Positions 54,582-63,395 of a stretch of DNA of 64,000 bases are shown here, in pieces; the first letter of the stretch is position 1, and every line of letters begins with the position of its first letter. Origin of the DNA: Roseiarcus sp963806935 (GTDB taxonomy: Bacteria; Pseudomonadota; Alphaproteobacteria; Rhizobiales; Beijerinckiaceae). Made by a program: the position numbers and the translations under genes. The stretch is from NCBI GenBank assembly GCA_963806935.1, contig CAWEAT010000012.1, positions 105,257 to 169,256 on the forward strand. The letters run 5' to 3'. The notes below the pieces were generated by a model. That model did no database searches. It saw nothing but the letters and a program-made list of their open reading frames with translations, and was not told the origin of the DNA.

Positions 54582-55543
54582 ATGGATCCGCTGTCCGAAG
54601 TGCTGCGCGCAGTTCGGCTCACGGGAAGCGTGTTTCTTTCCGGGGAGTTCACCGCGCCCTGGGGCATCAGCGTCAAGATCACGGCTGACGAATGCGCCCG
54701 TCACTTGCCGGGACTTCCAACGCAGATCATCGGCTATCATGTCGTCACCGAGGGCAGGATGCTTTTGGCGTGGACAGCGAGCCCCTGGTTGAAGTCAGCG
54801 CCGGCGAAATCGTGCTTTTCCCGCGGAATGACGCCCACATTCTGGCTGACCGGCGCGGAGTCCGACCGATCAGCGCGAACGAGCTCATTCAACGATCTCC
54901 GGACGGCGGCCTTTCCCGGATGTTTCACGGCGGGGGCGGCGTCGCGACGCGAATCGTGTGCGGATTTCTTGCGAGCGACGATTTTTACAATCCACTCTTC
55001 TCGACCCTGCCCAAGGCGCTGAAGATCGACGTACGCGGTGGCGCTTCGCGGGAGTGGATCGAGACCTCCGTCCGCTTCGCAGCCAACGAACTCGCAGAGG
55101 GCAGATTGGCTTCGTCGGGCGTCATAGCGCGGCTTTCCGAGTCGCTGTTGACCGAGGCGGTGCGGCAGTACGCGTCGACCCTCGCCGAAGAGGAAGTCGG
55201 CTGGCTCAAGGGCGTCAAAGACCCGCATATCGGCCGGGCTCTGGCCTTGATCCATCACGGGCTCAGCGCGCCCTGGTCGGCGGAGGGGTTAGCGCGAGAG
55301 GTCGCGCTTTCGCGCAGCGCCTTTGTCGAGCGCTTTTCGTCGCTCGTTGGTATGCCGCCGATCAGGTACCTCACCTTCTGGCGGCTACAGAGCGCGAAGC
55401 TCAACTTGCGCGAAACGCGCAAGACAATCGCGCAGCTCGCCTATTCGGTCGGCTATGAATCAGAAGAGGCGTTCAGCCGGGCATTCAAGCGCGAATTTGG
55501 CCTGCCCCCCGCACGGTGGAGAGAAAAGCACGCGTCGGAGTGA
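54582..55543 (+). pseudogene. AraC-family regulator, one frameshift
   Basis: The first frame from ATG 54582 gives the cupin N-terminus (MDPLSEVLRAVRLTGSVFLS, WGISVKITADECARHLPGL, YHVVTEGRMLL) up to about 54770. The second frame continues VDSEPLVEVSAGEIVLFPRN and runs to 55543. Its C-terminal AraC DNA-binding domain is complete: GLAREVALSRSAFVERFSSL, AQLAYSVGYESEEAFSRAFK, REFGLPPARWR. One lost G near 54773 (TTGGCGTGGAC) explains the split. It is divergent from the OsmC-FAD operon and is its likely regulator. Confidence 0.82.
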
Positions 55544-55697
55544 TGCATTGCCGGTGTCCTTGACTCGGGCGAGTGACCGCCTCCCCAGATTGGAGCGTCC
55601 CGGTCGCCATCTCGAGTGTCCACTTAACGTCAACTCCAGCCGGCCGGAATGCGCAAATCGAGACGGCGTCACTACGTTTCCCCGTCGCCAATTGTGA

Positions 55698-56579
55698 TCA
55701 GCGCATGCCGGTGATGGAGGCGCTGACGGCGCGGGTGTCGCGCATCGGCCAACGGCCGAAATCGGCGTGGGCCAGAAAATCGCCAACGATACGGTTGAAC
55801 TCGTCAGGGTCCTCGACGTTGATGCCGTGGCCGCAATTCGGCATCACTGCCAGCGCCGCGGACGGGATGGTCTCCTTCATGAAAATGCCGGGTAGCAGGC
55901 AAGGCCAGTTCTCGTCGCCGATCAGGATCAAAGTCGGCACGTTCAGCGCCTTCATCTGATCCTTGAGGTCATACAGCGATGGCCGCTCGCGCTGCACGCC
56001 AAGCTGTGTATTGGCCGAGCCGATGGCGGAATGCTCCGCCAGCTGGCGCTTGAAGTCGGCAAAGGCGCGTGGGCTCTTGTTCTCCAGCTGCACCCGCGTC
56101 GGCCCATAGGCATAGCGTTCGGCGAACTTCTCGATGCCCTGTTCCCGAAGGTAGGCCACCGTGTTGGCGACCTCGACGCGGAAGTCTTCCGCCTGGCAGG
56201 ATCTACCCCATAGCCGCAGCCGGCAACCGTCAACGACCGAACGCGCGGCGCATGCCGGAAGCCGAAATGCAGCGTGGCGAACCGCCCATGGAGAGGCCGA
56301 CGACATGGGCTTGGTTCAGCTGCAAATGATCGAGTACGTCGGCGATGTCGTCGGCCGCGCGGTTCTGCGAATACTTGCTCACCTTGCGTCCGGCACATCC
56401 GATGGCGAATAGCCGCGGGCGTTGTAGGCGATAGTGTGGTAGCGCTGGCCGAAACGGCGAAGCTGCGCCTCCCAGCTCCTGAGGTCGCCGGCGAACTCGT
56501 GCACGAATATGACGGGCACGCCGACGCCTGTCTCCTCGTAGTGGAGCTTCACCCCGTCATCAGCATCGGCGTACGGCAT
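55698..56579 (-). pseudogene. Alpha/beta-hydrolase, broken by frameshifts
   Basis: The N-terminus is in the frame from ATG 56579 (MPYADADDGVKLHYEETGVG, VPVIFVHEFAGDLRSWEAQL, AYNARGYSPSDVPDAR). The middle part, with FATLHFGFRHAPRVRSLTV, is in a second frame near 56280. The C-terminal part (EDFRVEVANTVAYLREQGIE to VMPNCGHGINVEDPDEFNRI, with the catalytic His) is in a third frame ending at 55698. The nucleophile elbow (expected GLSMGG) lies near the breaks around 56300. Two or more base changes inactivate it. Confidence 0.8.
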
Positions 56580-56692
56580 GCGAGCCTCCGGTCTTGCAGG
56601 AGCACTCTCGGGTGAATTGCACATTCTGCCAAGGGGTGGAAGACATGGATATTCGTCTGAACGCCTATCTGATTTAGGCATGGGCTTTGGTA

Positions 56693-56845
56693 ATGCTTAA
56701 ATATTTTGAAACCGCGCAACTCGTTGTCCGGCGTCTGACCATGGATGACGCGCCGGAACTGACCGCGATCAGCGATGTCGCCCAGGTTAGCCAGTGGATG
56801 TCGTTTATGGAGGGCGGGGGGCCCAGGACATGTCCAGATCGCTGA
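56693..56845 (+). pseudogene. GNAT acetyltransferase N-terminal fragment
   Basis: From ATG 56693 the frame reads MLKYFETAQLVVRRLTMDDA, then PELTAISDVAQVSQWMSFM, and stops after 50 residues. This is the start of a RimJ/RimL-type GNAT acetyltransferase, without the acetyl-CoA site. IS66 sequence begins right after it, so the gene appears to have been cut by a transposon or a deletion. Confidence 0.65.
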
Positions 56846-56887
56846 CTTACACCGAGCTGGCCGCGGCGCTGAATATCGCGCCGGAGA

Positions 56888-57129
56888 GGGCCTTACCCGG
56901 TTCCTCGACGACGGCGAAATCGAGATGAACTCCAACACGGTCGAAGCGCTCGATCAGACCCATCGCCCTTAATCGCAAGAATGCGCTCTTCGCCGGCTCC
57001 GACGGCGGCGGGGAAAACTGGGCGGTCATCGCCTCGCTGGTCGAAACCTGCAAGCTCAACGGCGTCGATCCCCACGTCTATCTCGCCGACGCGCTCGCCA
57101 AGATCGTCAACGGCTATCTCAACAGCTAG
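56888..57129 (+). pseudogene. IS66 TnpC C-terminal remnant (plus strand)
   Basis: The end of an IS66 transposase is seen in two frames: LTRFLDDGEIEMNSNTVEAL up to about 56970, then PIALNRKNALFAGSDGGGEN and LVETCKLNGVDPHVYLADAL, ending at 57129. The rest of the element is gone. It separates the GNAT fragment from the helicase fragment. Confidence 0.75.
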
Positions 57130-57151
57130 ATCCACGATCTCCTGCATGGGC

Positions 57152-58093
57152 CTACGTGAAAACGGAGCCGCTCAAAGCCGTGGCCTGAAGACGCCGCTTA
57201 CGTTCTAGCGTCTCGATGACGACGTCCGTGGGATGGATCGTGGTCGCGAAGAGCTTCGAGGCGATGTCGGCCACAACCTCGCGGCCGCCCTGACCGCCCT
57301 CGCTGGTCATGGTCGCGGACGTGCCGACACAAAGGATGTCCTTGCCGGGCGCTAGTCGGTCCCGCAGGCGCCTCACAAGCATGGCGACGTCCGCGCCCTG
57401 CCGGCCGCGGTAGGTGTGAAGCTCGTCGAGGACCAGGAAATCGAGATCTTCGCAGTTGGCCACGACGCGCTGGTCGAGTTCGTCCTGCCGCGTCAAAAGC
57501 AGTTCGAGCATCATGAAGTTGGTGAGCAGGATGTCCGGCGGGTTGTCGGCAATCCGCCGGCGCTCGTCCTGGTCTTCCTGTCCGGTGTAGCGCTTGTAGG
57601 TGACGCGGTGCGGGACGACGTCCTTGAAATAGTTGTCGAGTTCCCCGACCTGGCTGTTGGCCAGAGCGTTCATCGGATAGACGACGATCGCGCGAGTGCG
57701 CCGGCTTCCGTCGACGGCCCGCGCCCGCAGAACGGCGTCGATGATCGGCAGGAAGAAGCAGACGGACTTTCCGGACCCGGTGCCGGTCGTGACAACGAAA
57801 CTTCTGGCGCGCTTGCGATGTGGATCGACTGGACCTGGTGGGTTCTGAGCTCCCAGCCGGCGAAGACCACATTGCAGCTCGGATGCAGGACGCCGTCGCG
57901 GACGAGGTCTGCGACCCTCTTGTCGCGCTTGTAGTGAGGGTTGATCTGGAGGATGGGCTCCGGCCAGTATTTGCGGGTAGCGTAGGCGGCGTCGATCTGG
58001 TCGCGGATATCCTGGGCACGGATTTTCGTGAAGGAGCGCGAGAAGGCCGCGTACTCCTCGATCATCGCCCGGTCGAGGTCGAAAGACGTTCAT
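57152..58093 (-). pseudogene. DEAD/DEAH-box helicase fragment (N-terminal part), frameshifted
   Basis: From ATG 58093 the true N-terminus is split: MNVF in one frame, then DLDRAMIEEYAAFSRSFTKI to WPEPILQINPHYKRDKRVAD in another. From about 57815 it is back in the first frame: SFVVTTGTGSGKSVCFFLPI (motif I), AIVVYPMNALANSQVGELDN, RYTGQEDQDERRRIADNPPD, then LLTNFMMLELLLTR, FLVLDELHTYRGRQGADVAM (motif II, DELH) and CVGTSATMTS (motif III). Homology ends near 57200 and the second RecA domain is missing. Helicases of this kind (large DUF1998-type proteins) occur in repair and phage-defence loci. A PLD-nuclease fragment lies 0.5 kb upstream. Confidence 0.8.
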
Positions 58094-58364
58094 GCCCCGA
58101 CCCTCTTATGTGCCTTCTGAGGCCATTCGCATGCCTCCAGACTACAGTACAGCCTTCTTCGCGATCGCGGATACCGATGCGTCCGTCCGTGTAGACACGG
58201 CAGGACGGTGGCCGCTGGTCGGATTGGATTTGGCCGATCACTGGCGGCTGGTTAGACCGGCGGCTCAAGCTTCTCAAGGCCCGGGCGCTTCGACGGGGCC
58301 GCGAGGCGCTCACGCGATGATCTGGCGGCGCTGCAAAAGGCAGGCGATAGAGCGGGCGGCAGGG

Positions 58365-58481
58365 CTATAGTTTCCCGCCGAGCACGTAGCAGGTCGAGCG
58401 GCGGGCGAGCGTCCAGCCGGTGGCGACGCCAGCCCCATGGACGAGAGCGATGCCGAGGGCTAGGGCGGCGAGGTCCGTCAT
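58365..58481 (-). CDS. Small hypothetical protein, 38 residues, strong ribosome site
   Basis: The ATG at 58481 has CCAAAGGAGAACCCGCC in front, one of the best ribosome sites in this region. The product is MTDLAALALGIALVHGAGVA, then TGWTLARRSTCYVLGGKL. It has one weakly hydrophobic helix and no known family. Its start lies just after a strong hairpin at 58520-58545 (on the minus strand). It is unusual as an apparently intact small gene within decayed DNA. Confidence 0.5.
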   Translation of the reverse strand: MTDLAALALGIALVHGAGVATGWTLARRSTCYVLGGKL

Positions 58482-58519
58482 GGCGGGTTCTCCTTTGGAG
58501 CAGGATGTGCCGCTGTACC

Positions 58520-58545
58520 GGAGGGCGGGCTGAAGCCCGCCCTCC
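58520..58545. other. Perfect 11-bp hairpin upstream of the 38-residue gene
   Basis: GGAGGGCGGGC and GCCCGCCCTCC flank TGAA (a tetraloop). No T-run follows on either strand. It could be a transcription pause or RNA stability element, or part of a small repeat. Confidence 0.5.
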
Positions 58546-58632
58546 GACGGCGATCTCTCGCTCGACGCCGTTCTCATCCGTCCGCATTGCGTCCGCAGAC
58601 GCGTCGTCGTTCTGATAAGCATTTGTAAGACC

Positions 58633-58935
58633 TTATAAAACCGGCTCTTGACCATTTGGCTCTAACACGTGGGCCGCGCAGTCGCTCGTCGGCGGCATCT
58701 CCATCAATGTGCCGCCGCCTATCCATTCCTTCAGCCGCGCCGCCGACAGCGCGACAAAATGCCGGGATGCTGCCGATCTCGAAAGGCCTGCCCCTTTCGG
58801 CGCCGGCTCGCCGCCCTCGGGCAAGCGCATCGCCGTCGGAACTTGCGCGTCGAGACGTTGATCCCCGCTCGTGCTGAAGTTCGCCGATCCCGTGCACAGC
58901 ACCTCTCCGTCGACCGAATAGGCCTTCAGGTGCAT
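58633..58935 (-). pseudogene. PLD-type nuclease fragment
   Basis: From ATG 58935 the frame begins MHLKAYSVDGEVLCTGSANF, then STSGDQRLDAQ. This is the second HxK...GSxNFS catalytic motif of phospholipase-D-like nucleases. The first HKD half is absent, and the sequence after residue 35 no longer matches. It is therefore a fragment. It lies near a helicase fragment, and both could come from one lost defence or repair locus. Confidence 0.55.
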
Positions 58936-59010
58936 GGTACGCCTCCAGGGATCCGCCCGGGGTGTGGGCTGGCGGCGGCAGTGGCGGAGGCGGCAACGAG
59001 CTGAGGCTGG

Positions 59011-59640
59011 CTATGCTGCGACGGCGGTCGTGACGCGGGCCGCGGCCTCTTGGCGAGCTTTCCAGGCCCAGGGCATCATCTCGCCGATGCGATGAGCAGG
59101 ATGGTCGGGGAGCTTGGCGAGGACGTCGGCGAGCCAGGCGCGTGGATCGCCGTCATTGAGCTTGCACGTCGCGATCAGCGAATAGACGGCTGCGGCGCGC
59201 TGGCCCCCCGCGTCCGAGCCGGCGAAGGTCCAATTTCGGCGCCCGACCGCCACGCAGCGCAACGCGCGCTCGGCCGCGTTGTTGCTGAAAGGCAAATTCG
59301 TCCCTCGTCGAGGAAGCGGGTGAACGACGGCCATCGCGTTAGCATGTAGTTGATCGCTTTGGCGACGTCGTTCTTCGGCGACAGGCGCCCGAGTTGGTCG
59401 CGCATATAGCCCTCGAGCGCGGCGACGAGCGGCTTCGATCGCTCCCGCCGGACCGCGCGCCGCACCTCGGGCGCCACGCCGTTGATTGCGCGCTCGATGG
59501 CGAACAGTTCGTCGATGCGGCGCACGATCTCGATGGCGATCGGCGCCTTGGCGAGCTTCGCCAGGTTGAAGAAGTCGCGCCTCCCGTGCGCCCAGCTTGC
59601 GTCAGGGTAAGCCCTGGAAAGGAGGATGGATGTGACCTGA
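59011..59640 (-). pseudogene. IS66 TnpC C-terminal remnant (minus strand)
   Basis: From about 59640 one frame reads WAHGRRDFFNLAKLAKAPIA, EIVRRIDELFAIERAINGVA and YMLTRWPSFTRFLDEGRI. The sequence then continues in another frame, LSNNAAERALRCVAVGRRNW, AGSDAGGQRAAAVYSLIATC and DHPAHRIGEMMPWAWKARQE, to 59011. This is an IS66 transposase end with one frameshift near 59300. It belongs to a different IS66 subtype from the other two IS66 relics. Confidence 0.78.
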
Positions 59641-59960
59641 AACCTTTCAAAGCGACCCAGAGGGTTCGACGCCCTCCGGCAAAGGCGGAGCCCGCCAGCC
59701 GGAAGCGAGTTTTGCACGGGCGGCGGCAACGGCGTTCGTGAAGCGTAGACAGCGGGCGCTGAAGCCCTGTGGCAGCCTCGAAATCATGAAAGCGCCGAAG
59801 CCTTCGCCGTGTTGGGTCCGGGGGCAGCATCGATCGCGACGACATGGCCAGCCGCGACCAATTCGGCCGGGGTCTGAGCAGGGCAAAGGCGCGGGAGGGG
59901 TCGCCAGGGAACCTGAGAGGTCCCGTCGTCGCCCGTACGGAAAAGCCCGGGACCCTGGAG

Positions 59961-60172
59961 CGCTCTTCGCCAACGCCAACCGCGCCGAGACCATCGCGAC
60001 CGCCCGCGCGCTGCTCGGCGCCGACCAGCCTGCCGCCGATCCGCAACAGCAGTCGGATATCCTGCCCATTGCGCCACGCGTGCTCCCTTGCCCATGCCCC
60101 CGCTGCGGCGACCGCATGATCGTCATCGAGGTCTTCGCGCGGGGCTGCAAGCAAGGTGGCGGCCGACCCTGA
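59961..60172 (+). pseudogene. IS91-like transposase C-terminal remnant
   Basis: The sequence ALFANANRAETIATARALLG and CPCPRCGDRMIVIEVFARGC matches what I know of the C-terminal end of IS91-type Y2 transposases, including the zinc-type CxxCG. Nothing upstream matches the catalytic part. The call is moderate because the fragment is short. Confidence 0.5.
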
Positions 60173-60838
60173 CCACGAGCGACACATCATGAGCCAGACC
60201 GCCTGCGAGCACCGCCGCTTTCCCGTTCCGCTGCACTGGCTCGACGCCGGCGGCGATCCCTCTCGGCAAAACCCCGCCAATCAACGATCCGCCCGCCGGT
60301 CGATACGCCCCACGCCGCCACCGAGATCCCCAATGCGCGCTTCCAGGACCCCTTCCGCACTCTATCCAGGCCGCCTGGCGCCAGCTTCGCGCCCACCGTC
60401 ATAATCGGCGCGAAAATCAAATCCCCATAGCGCTGGCTGCCCACCCGGCCCCAAACTCCCCGCGACTTCGTGCCTCGACGCTTTTTGGACGCCGGCTCGC
60501 CGAGCGTACCGAGAGGCTTGGTGCCGCCGGCGTCCAAAAACCTGCACAATAGCGGCCATGTCTGGACGGCGCCCCTTGGTCAAGGGTTGCCTTGGAGCTG
60601 TTGTGAACGTCTCGGGCGCGGTCATGTCTACGGCCTGTTGATGCGGAAGGGATGGCTCCGCTGGCCCTGATGATTCGTCCGCATGGCTCTTCGCCCCCAT
60701 CATTCCCGCGCGCTCGTATTGGCGCTGACCGCTATTCGGGCTTCCAAGCCTTTTCCGTTGGTTCACATCACTTCGTCGGCGCCCTCGATGCTGATCGCCC
60801 TCGGCGGCGAAAACTTCCTATCGAATAGCCTCGTTCGT
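60173..60838. other. Intergenic stretch downstream of IS91 remnant, with an inverted repeat
   Basis: About 660 bp with only short frames of biased composition. The one structure seen is the 15-bp inverted repeat at 60482-60540. The right part leads into the IS110 element. Confidence 0.4.
60482..60540. repeat. 15-bp perfect inverted repeat
   Basis: TTTTTGGACGCCGGC (60482-60496) and GCCGGCGTCCAAAAA (60526-60540) face each other with a 29-bp spacer. The A and T runs at the ends would make it a terminator-like structure in either direction, or the ends of a small non-autonomous element. Confidence 0.6.
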
Positions 60839-61912
60839 TCAGGCCGCGACCGGCCGATCGTCGTATTGCCCGCCCCTCGTCATCAGCACGAAGATGATAC
60901 GCGCGACCTTGTTGGCGAGCGCCACCGCGGTCAGATTGAACTTGTATTTGACCGTCTTGCGCTCGAGCATCCCGCTCGCCCATAGACGCAAGGCGTCGTT
61001 ATGACCTCGGCGATGGCGAAGCGTCGCGCAGGCGCCCACGACCAGTAGCTTGCGCAGGTAGCGGTCGCCCATCTTGGTGATCCGCCCGAGCCGCGTTTTG
61101 CCGCCGGTCGAGTTCTGGCGCGGCGTCAGGCCGAGGAAGGCGGCGAACTCGCGCCCGCTGGCGAATTCGCCGGCGTCCTGGATCGTGGCCACGATCGCCG
61201 AGGCGGTGACCGGGCCGACGCCGGGAATGGTCATCAACCGCTTGGCCGTCTCGTCCGTCTTGACCGACGCCGCAAGCTCGCTGTCGATTGCTCCGATCGC
61301 CTCGTCGAGCGCGTCTATCTGACCGATAAGCGGACCAAGCGCGACGCGCACGCAATCGGGGACGACGATCTCGCCGTTCTCGTTGAAACCGTCGGCAGCC
61401 ATGCGCTTCAGGCCATAGGCATGTTGCGCGCCCTGCGGCGCGACGACGCCGATCTCGGCCAGATGGCCGCGCAAAGCATTGAGCGCCGCCGTGCGCTGGC
61501 CGGCGAGCAACTCGCGCGCCCGATGGCGCATCAGCGCGGCCTGGTTCTCGATCGAACGCACCGGCACGAACCGCTGGCCAGGACAACTCATCGCCTCGTA
61601 GATCGCCGCCGCGTCAATCTGGTCGCTTTTGTTGCGGCGCACGTAGGGCTTCACATGCGCGGGCGGCAGCAACCGAACTTCATGCCCGAGCTCTATCAGA
61701 GCCCGCCCCCAATGATGCGCCGAGGCGCACGCCTCCATCGCCACCACGCATGGCGGCAGCGCGGCGAAAAACGGGATGAGCTGGGCGCGCCCGAGCTTGC
61801 GGGCAACAACGATCTCGCCATTGGCGTCGACCGCGTGGACCTGAAAGACCCTCTTCGCCAGATCCAGACCGACCCGCGTGACGCTAGCAAAATTCCGGAT
61901 AGACTTGCCCAT
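60839..61912 (-). CDS. IS110-family transposase (DEDD), apparently intact
   Basis: The product is 357 residues from ATG 61912. The N-terminal DEDD RuvC-like part has VGLDLAKRVFQVHAVDANGE, VVAMEACASAHHWGRALIEL and RNKSDQIDAAAIYEAM, so all acidic residues are present. The C-terminal Tnp20 part has LMTIPGVGPVTASAIVATIQ and FLGLTPRQNSTGGKTRLGRI, with the conserved serine. No frame break is seen. IS110 elements lack long terminal repeats and are guided by an RNA (bridge RNA) made from the element's own non-coding end. It is the only transposase in the window that looks whole. Confidence 0.93.
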   Translation of the reverse strand: MGKSIRNFASVTRVGLDLAKRVFQVHAVDANGEIVVARKLGRAQLIPFFAALPPCVVAMEACASAHHWGRALIELGHEVRLLPPAHVKPYVRRNKSDQIDAAAIYEAMSCPGQRFVPVRSIENQAALMRHRARELLAGQRTAALNALRGHLAEIGVVAPQGAQHAYGLKRMAADGFNENGEIVVPDCVRVALGPLIGQIDALDEAIGAIDSELAASVKTDETAKRLMTIPGVGPVTASAIVATIQDAGEFASGREFAAFLGLTPRQNSTGGKTRLGRITKMGDRYLRKLLVVGACATLRHRRGHNDALRLWASGMLERKTVKYKFNLTAVALANKVARIIFVLMTRGGQYDDRPVAA

Positions 61913-62060
61913 GGACGGCTTCCCTTCAGATGGGGTTTCGACAACGACCATCTTGGCACGCTGATGCCGTTCGGGGCGCCGTCCACCCCATCATTCCAGA
62001 CGGTGGAGCGAATGGATCAAATCGACAGATTTCGTTGAAAAACCACGAGCTGGAGCGGAG
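61913..62060 (-). mobile_element. Non-coding 5' end of the IS110 element (possible bridge-RNA region)
   Basis: About 150 bp lie between the transposase start and unrelated transposon sequence. It contains facing GATGGGGT (about 61936) and ACCCCATC (about 61984) arms that could fold. In IS110-group elements the bridge RNA is coded upstream of the transposase. I could not identify its loops or the element ends by eye. Confidence 0.35.
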
Positions 62061-62112
62061 ACGACAGGCGTTGGCGGCGGTTGTCAGACAAGGAAAGTTG
62101 GGTCGCTGGGCC

Positions 62113-62260
62113 TCAAGCGGCGAAGGTCGGCGCCGGAAGCGGGACGAGCTTGGCCAGTTTCCGCAGATTTTGGGCGGTGGTCGCTAACAGGAACTCGTCT
62201 TTTGCGCCGCGCAGGCGCGAACGATCGAGCCTGAGGATGCACTCTAGATGCGCCTGCGGT
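62113..62260 (-). pseudogene. IS5/IS1182-type transposase C-terminal remnant
   Basis: On the minus strand one frame reads LRGAKDEFLLATTAQNLRKL, then AKLVPLPAPTFAA and a stop at 62113-62115. This is the usual end of IS5/IS1182-type transposases in this group of bacteria. Only about 45 residues are kept. The IS110 element lies next to it and may have inserted into it. Confidence 0.6.
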
Positions 62261-62608
62261 CAAGCGGTTGACCGGCAAGCAACTGACAGGCTCCGGCGCC
62301 GAACTCAGGCAGTTGCGCGCGGAATTGGGCAAATGACCTTGCCATCAAGGCCTTCCGCAATCGGAACTCTTCCGTTCCCGGATGGCGCCATGATTGCGGC
62401 GCTGCACTGAAACGAAAACTCGTCAGACGCTGACGATAACGCCTGGCTGCCGGTTTTCCCGACGCCGGTCTCCACTCCCACCTTCGCCTGGGGTGCGTCA
62501 CGGTTAGCTGAGACATCTGGCTGCGGTAACCGCAACCGGAGGTTTCGAAATGACGATTTATGCAGGGCTGAAGCCCGAGGTGGTGCCGGAGCGCTCCCCC
62601 CGGCCAAG

Positions 62609-62962
62609 TTATTGCGGTAGCGGGATGTAAACCCCAGGATGGTGATGGTGGTGATGATGGTGATGGTGGTGATGATGATAACCGTAATAATACCGCTGGT
62701 AGTGGTGGTGATGATGGTGATGCGGCGGTGGGCCTATATATACTTGCGCCAACTGCATCGAAGCCTCGTGACTTGCCGCGGTCTGTGCATTGTACGCCTC
62801 GAGCACGGCGGCGGCATTCGGGATCGGATCCAGCAGTTCCGCGAAGGAGCGCGCTGGCTGCGGGAACTCGGCTGAGAGATTCGCGGCGGTCGAAGCCTGC
62901 GCGCCCCCAGCGAGTGCGACTGCCGAGACGCTGCCCAGTATGGCTATGGCTGTCTTGTTCAC
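62609..62962 (-). CDS. Exported histidine-rich protein, 117 residues
   Basis: A signal peptide (MNKTAIAILGSVSAVALAGG, cleavage likely after AQA) leads to a mature protein of about 95 residues. The middle region has FAELLDPIPNAAAVLEAYNA. The C-terminal 40 residues hold two histidine runs (7 and 13 in a row) separated by YQRYYYGY, then PGVYIPLPQ. Such histidine tracts bind nickel, zinc, copper or cobalt. A periplasmic metal buffer or sensor is likely but unproven. No metal transporter or urease gene is nearby in the window. Confidence 0.82.
   Translation of the reverse strand: MNKTAIAILGSVSAVALAGGAQASTAANLSAEFPQPARSFAELLDPIPNAAAVLEAYNAQTAASHEASMQLAQVYIGPPPHHHHHHHYQRYYYGYHHHHHHHHHHHHHPGVYIPLPQ
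62636..62727 (-). repeat. CAT/CAC codon tracts coding the histidine runs
   Basis: On the plus strand this appears as a run of ATG/GTG triplets. It is in frame with the histidine-rich protein. CAT and CAC codons alternate, so it is not a perfect microsatellite, but it is likely to vary in length between strains. Confidence 0.7.
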
Positions 62963-63068
62963 GGAGTTTTCCTTCCCTGAAGCCGAGAGATTTTTAAACC
63001 TCGCCGACCGGAAATGGTTCCGATTTCCGTGAACCTTTCCGTGCTTCCAGTGAGCAGCCCGGTAGCCA

Positions 63069-63347
63069 CTAATTAACGGTAGTATGGACCATAGCCATAT
63101 CCGTAGTGACGATAGCTATGCCGTCGGCGCGCTGGCCCTCTAGCCGCGCAATCTCAAGCTCGTGGTCCTCGAGGAGGATGTAGTCGTTTTCGCCTCGCTG
63201 ATATCCCTTCGCCTCGTCGTCTTCCTCGACCCCCTTGCCGATCCTGGCATCCACATAACGGCTGACGACGCCGTTGTGGGTCGCGCGATTTGAGCGTGTG
63301 AGGCGAGGGCTCCGAGCAGAGTCGACCCTTGGATCTGCGCAGCGCAT
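63069..63347 (-). pseudogene. Ku-like DNA end-binding protein fragment joined to a Gly/Tyr-rich tail
   Basis: The frame contains VSRYVDARIGKGVEEDDEAK and GYQRGENDYILLEDHELEIA, the conserved part of the bacterial Ku N-terminal region (GYxxGxxxYxxLEDxELE). The first about 25 residues do not match and the core DNA-binding ring is absent. In another frame at the 3' end the DNA codes HSYRHYGYGYGPYYR and a stop, typical of small exported Gly/Tyr-rich proteins. It therefore seems to be a junction between a lost Ku gene and another gene's end. No LigD is present. Confidence 0.65.
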
Positions 63348-63395
63348 CCGGTGATGCAGCGCAGGTCGCGAGAACGAAGAGGGACTTGAGACGGC

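Noticed and set aside
62636..62727. A microsatellite or CRISPR-like array
   Set aside because: The triplets are in-frame histidine codons of an exported protein; there are no spacers.
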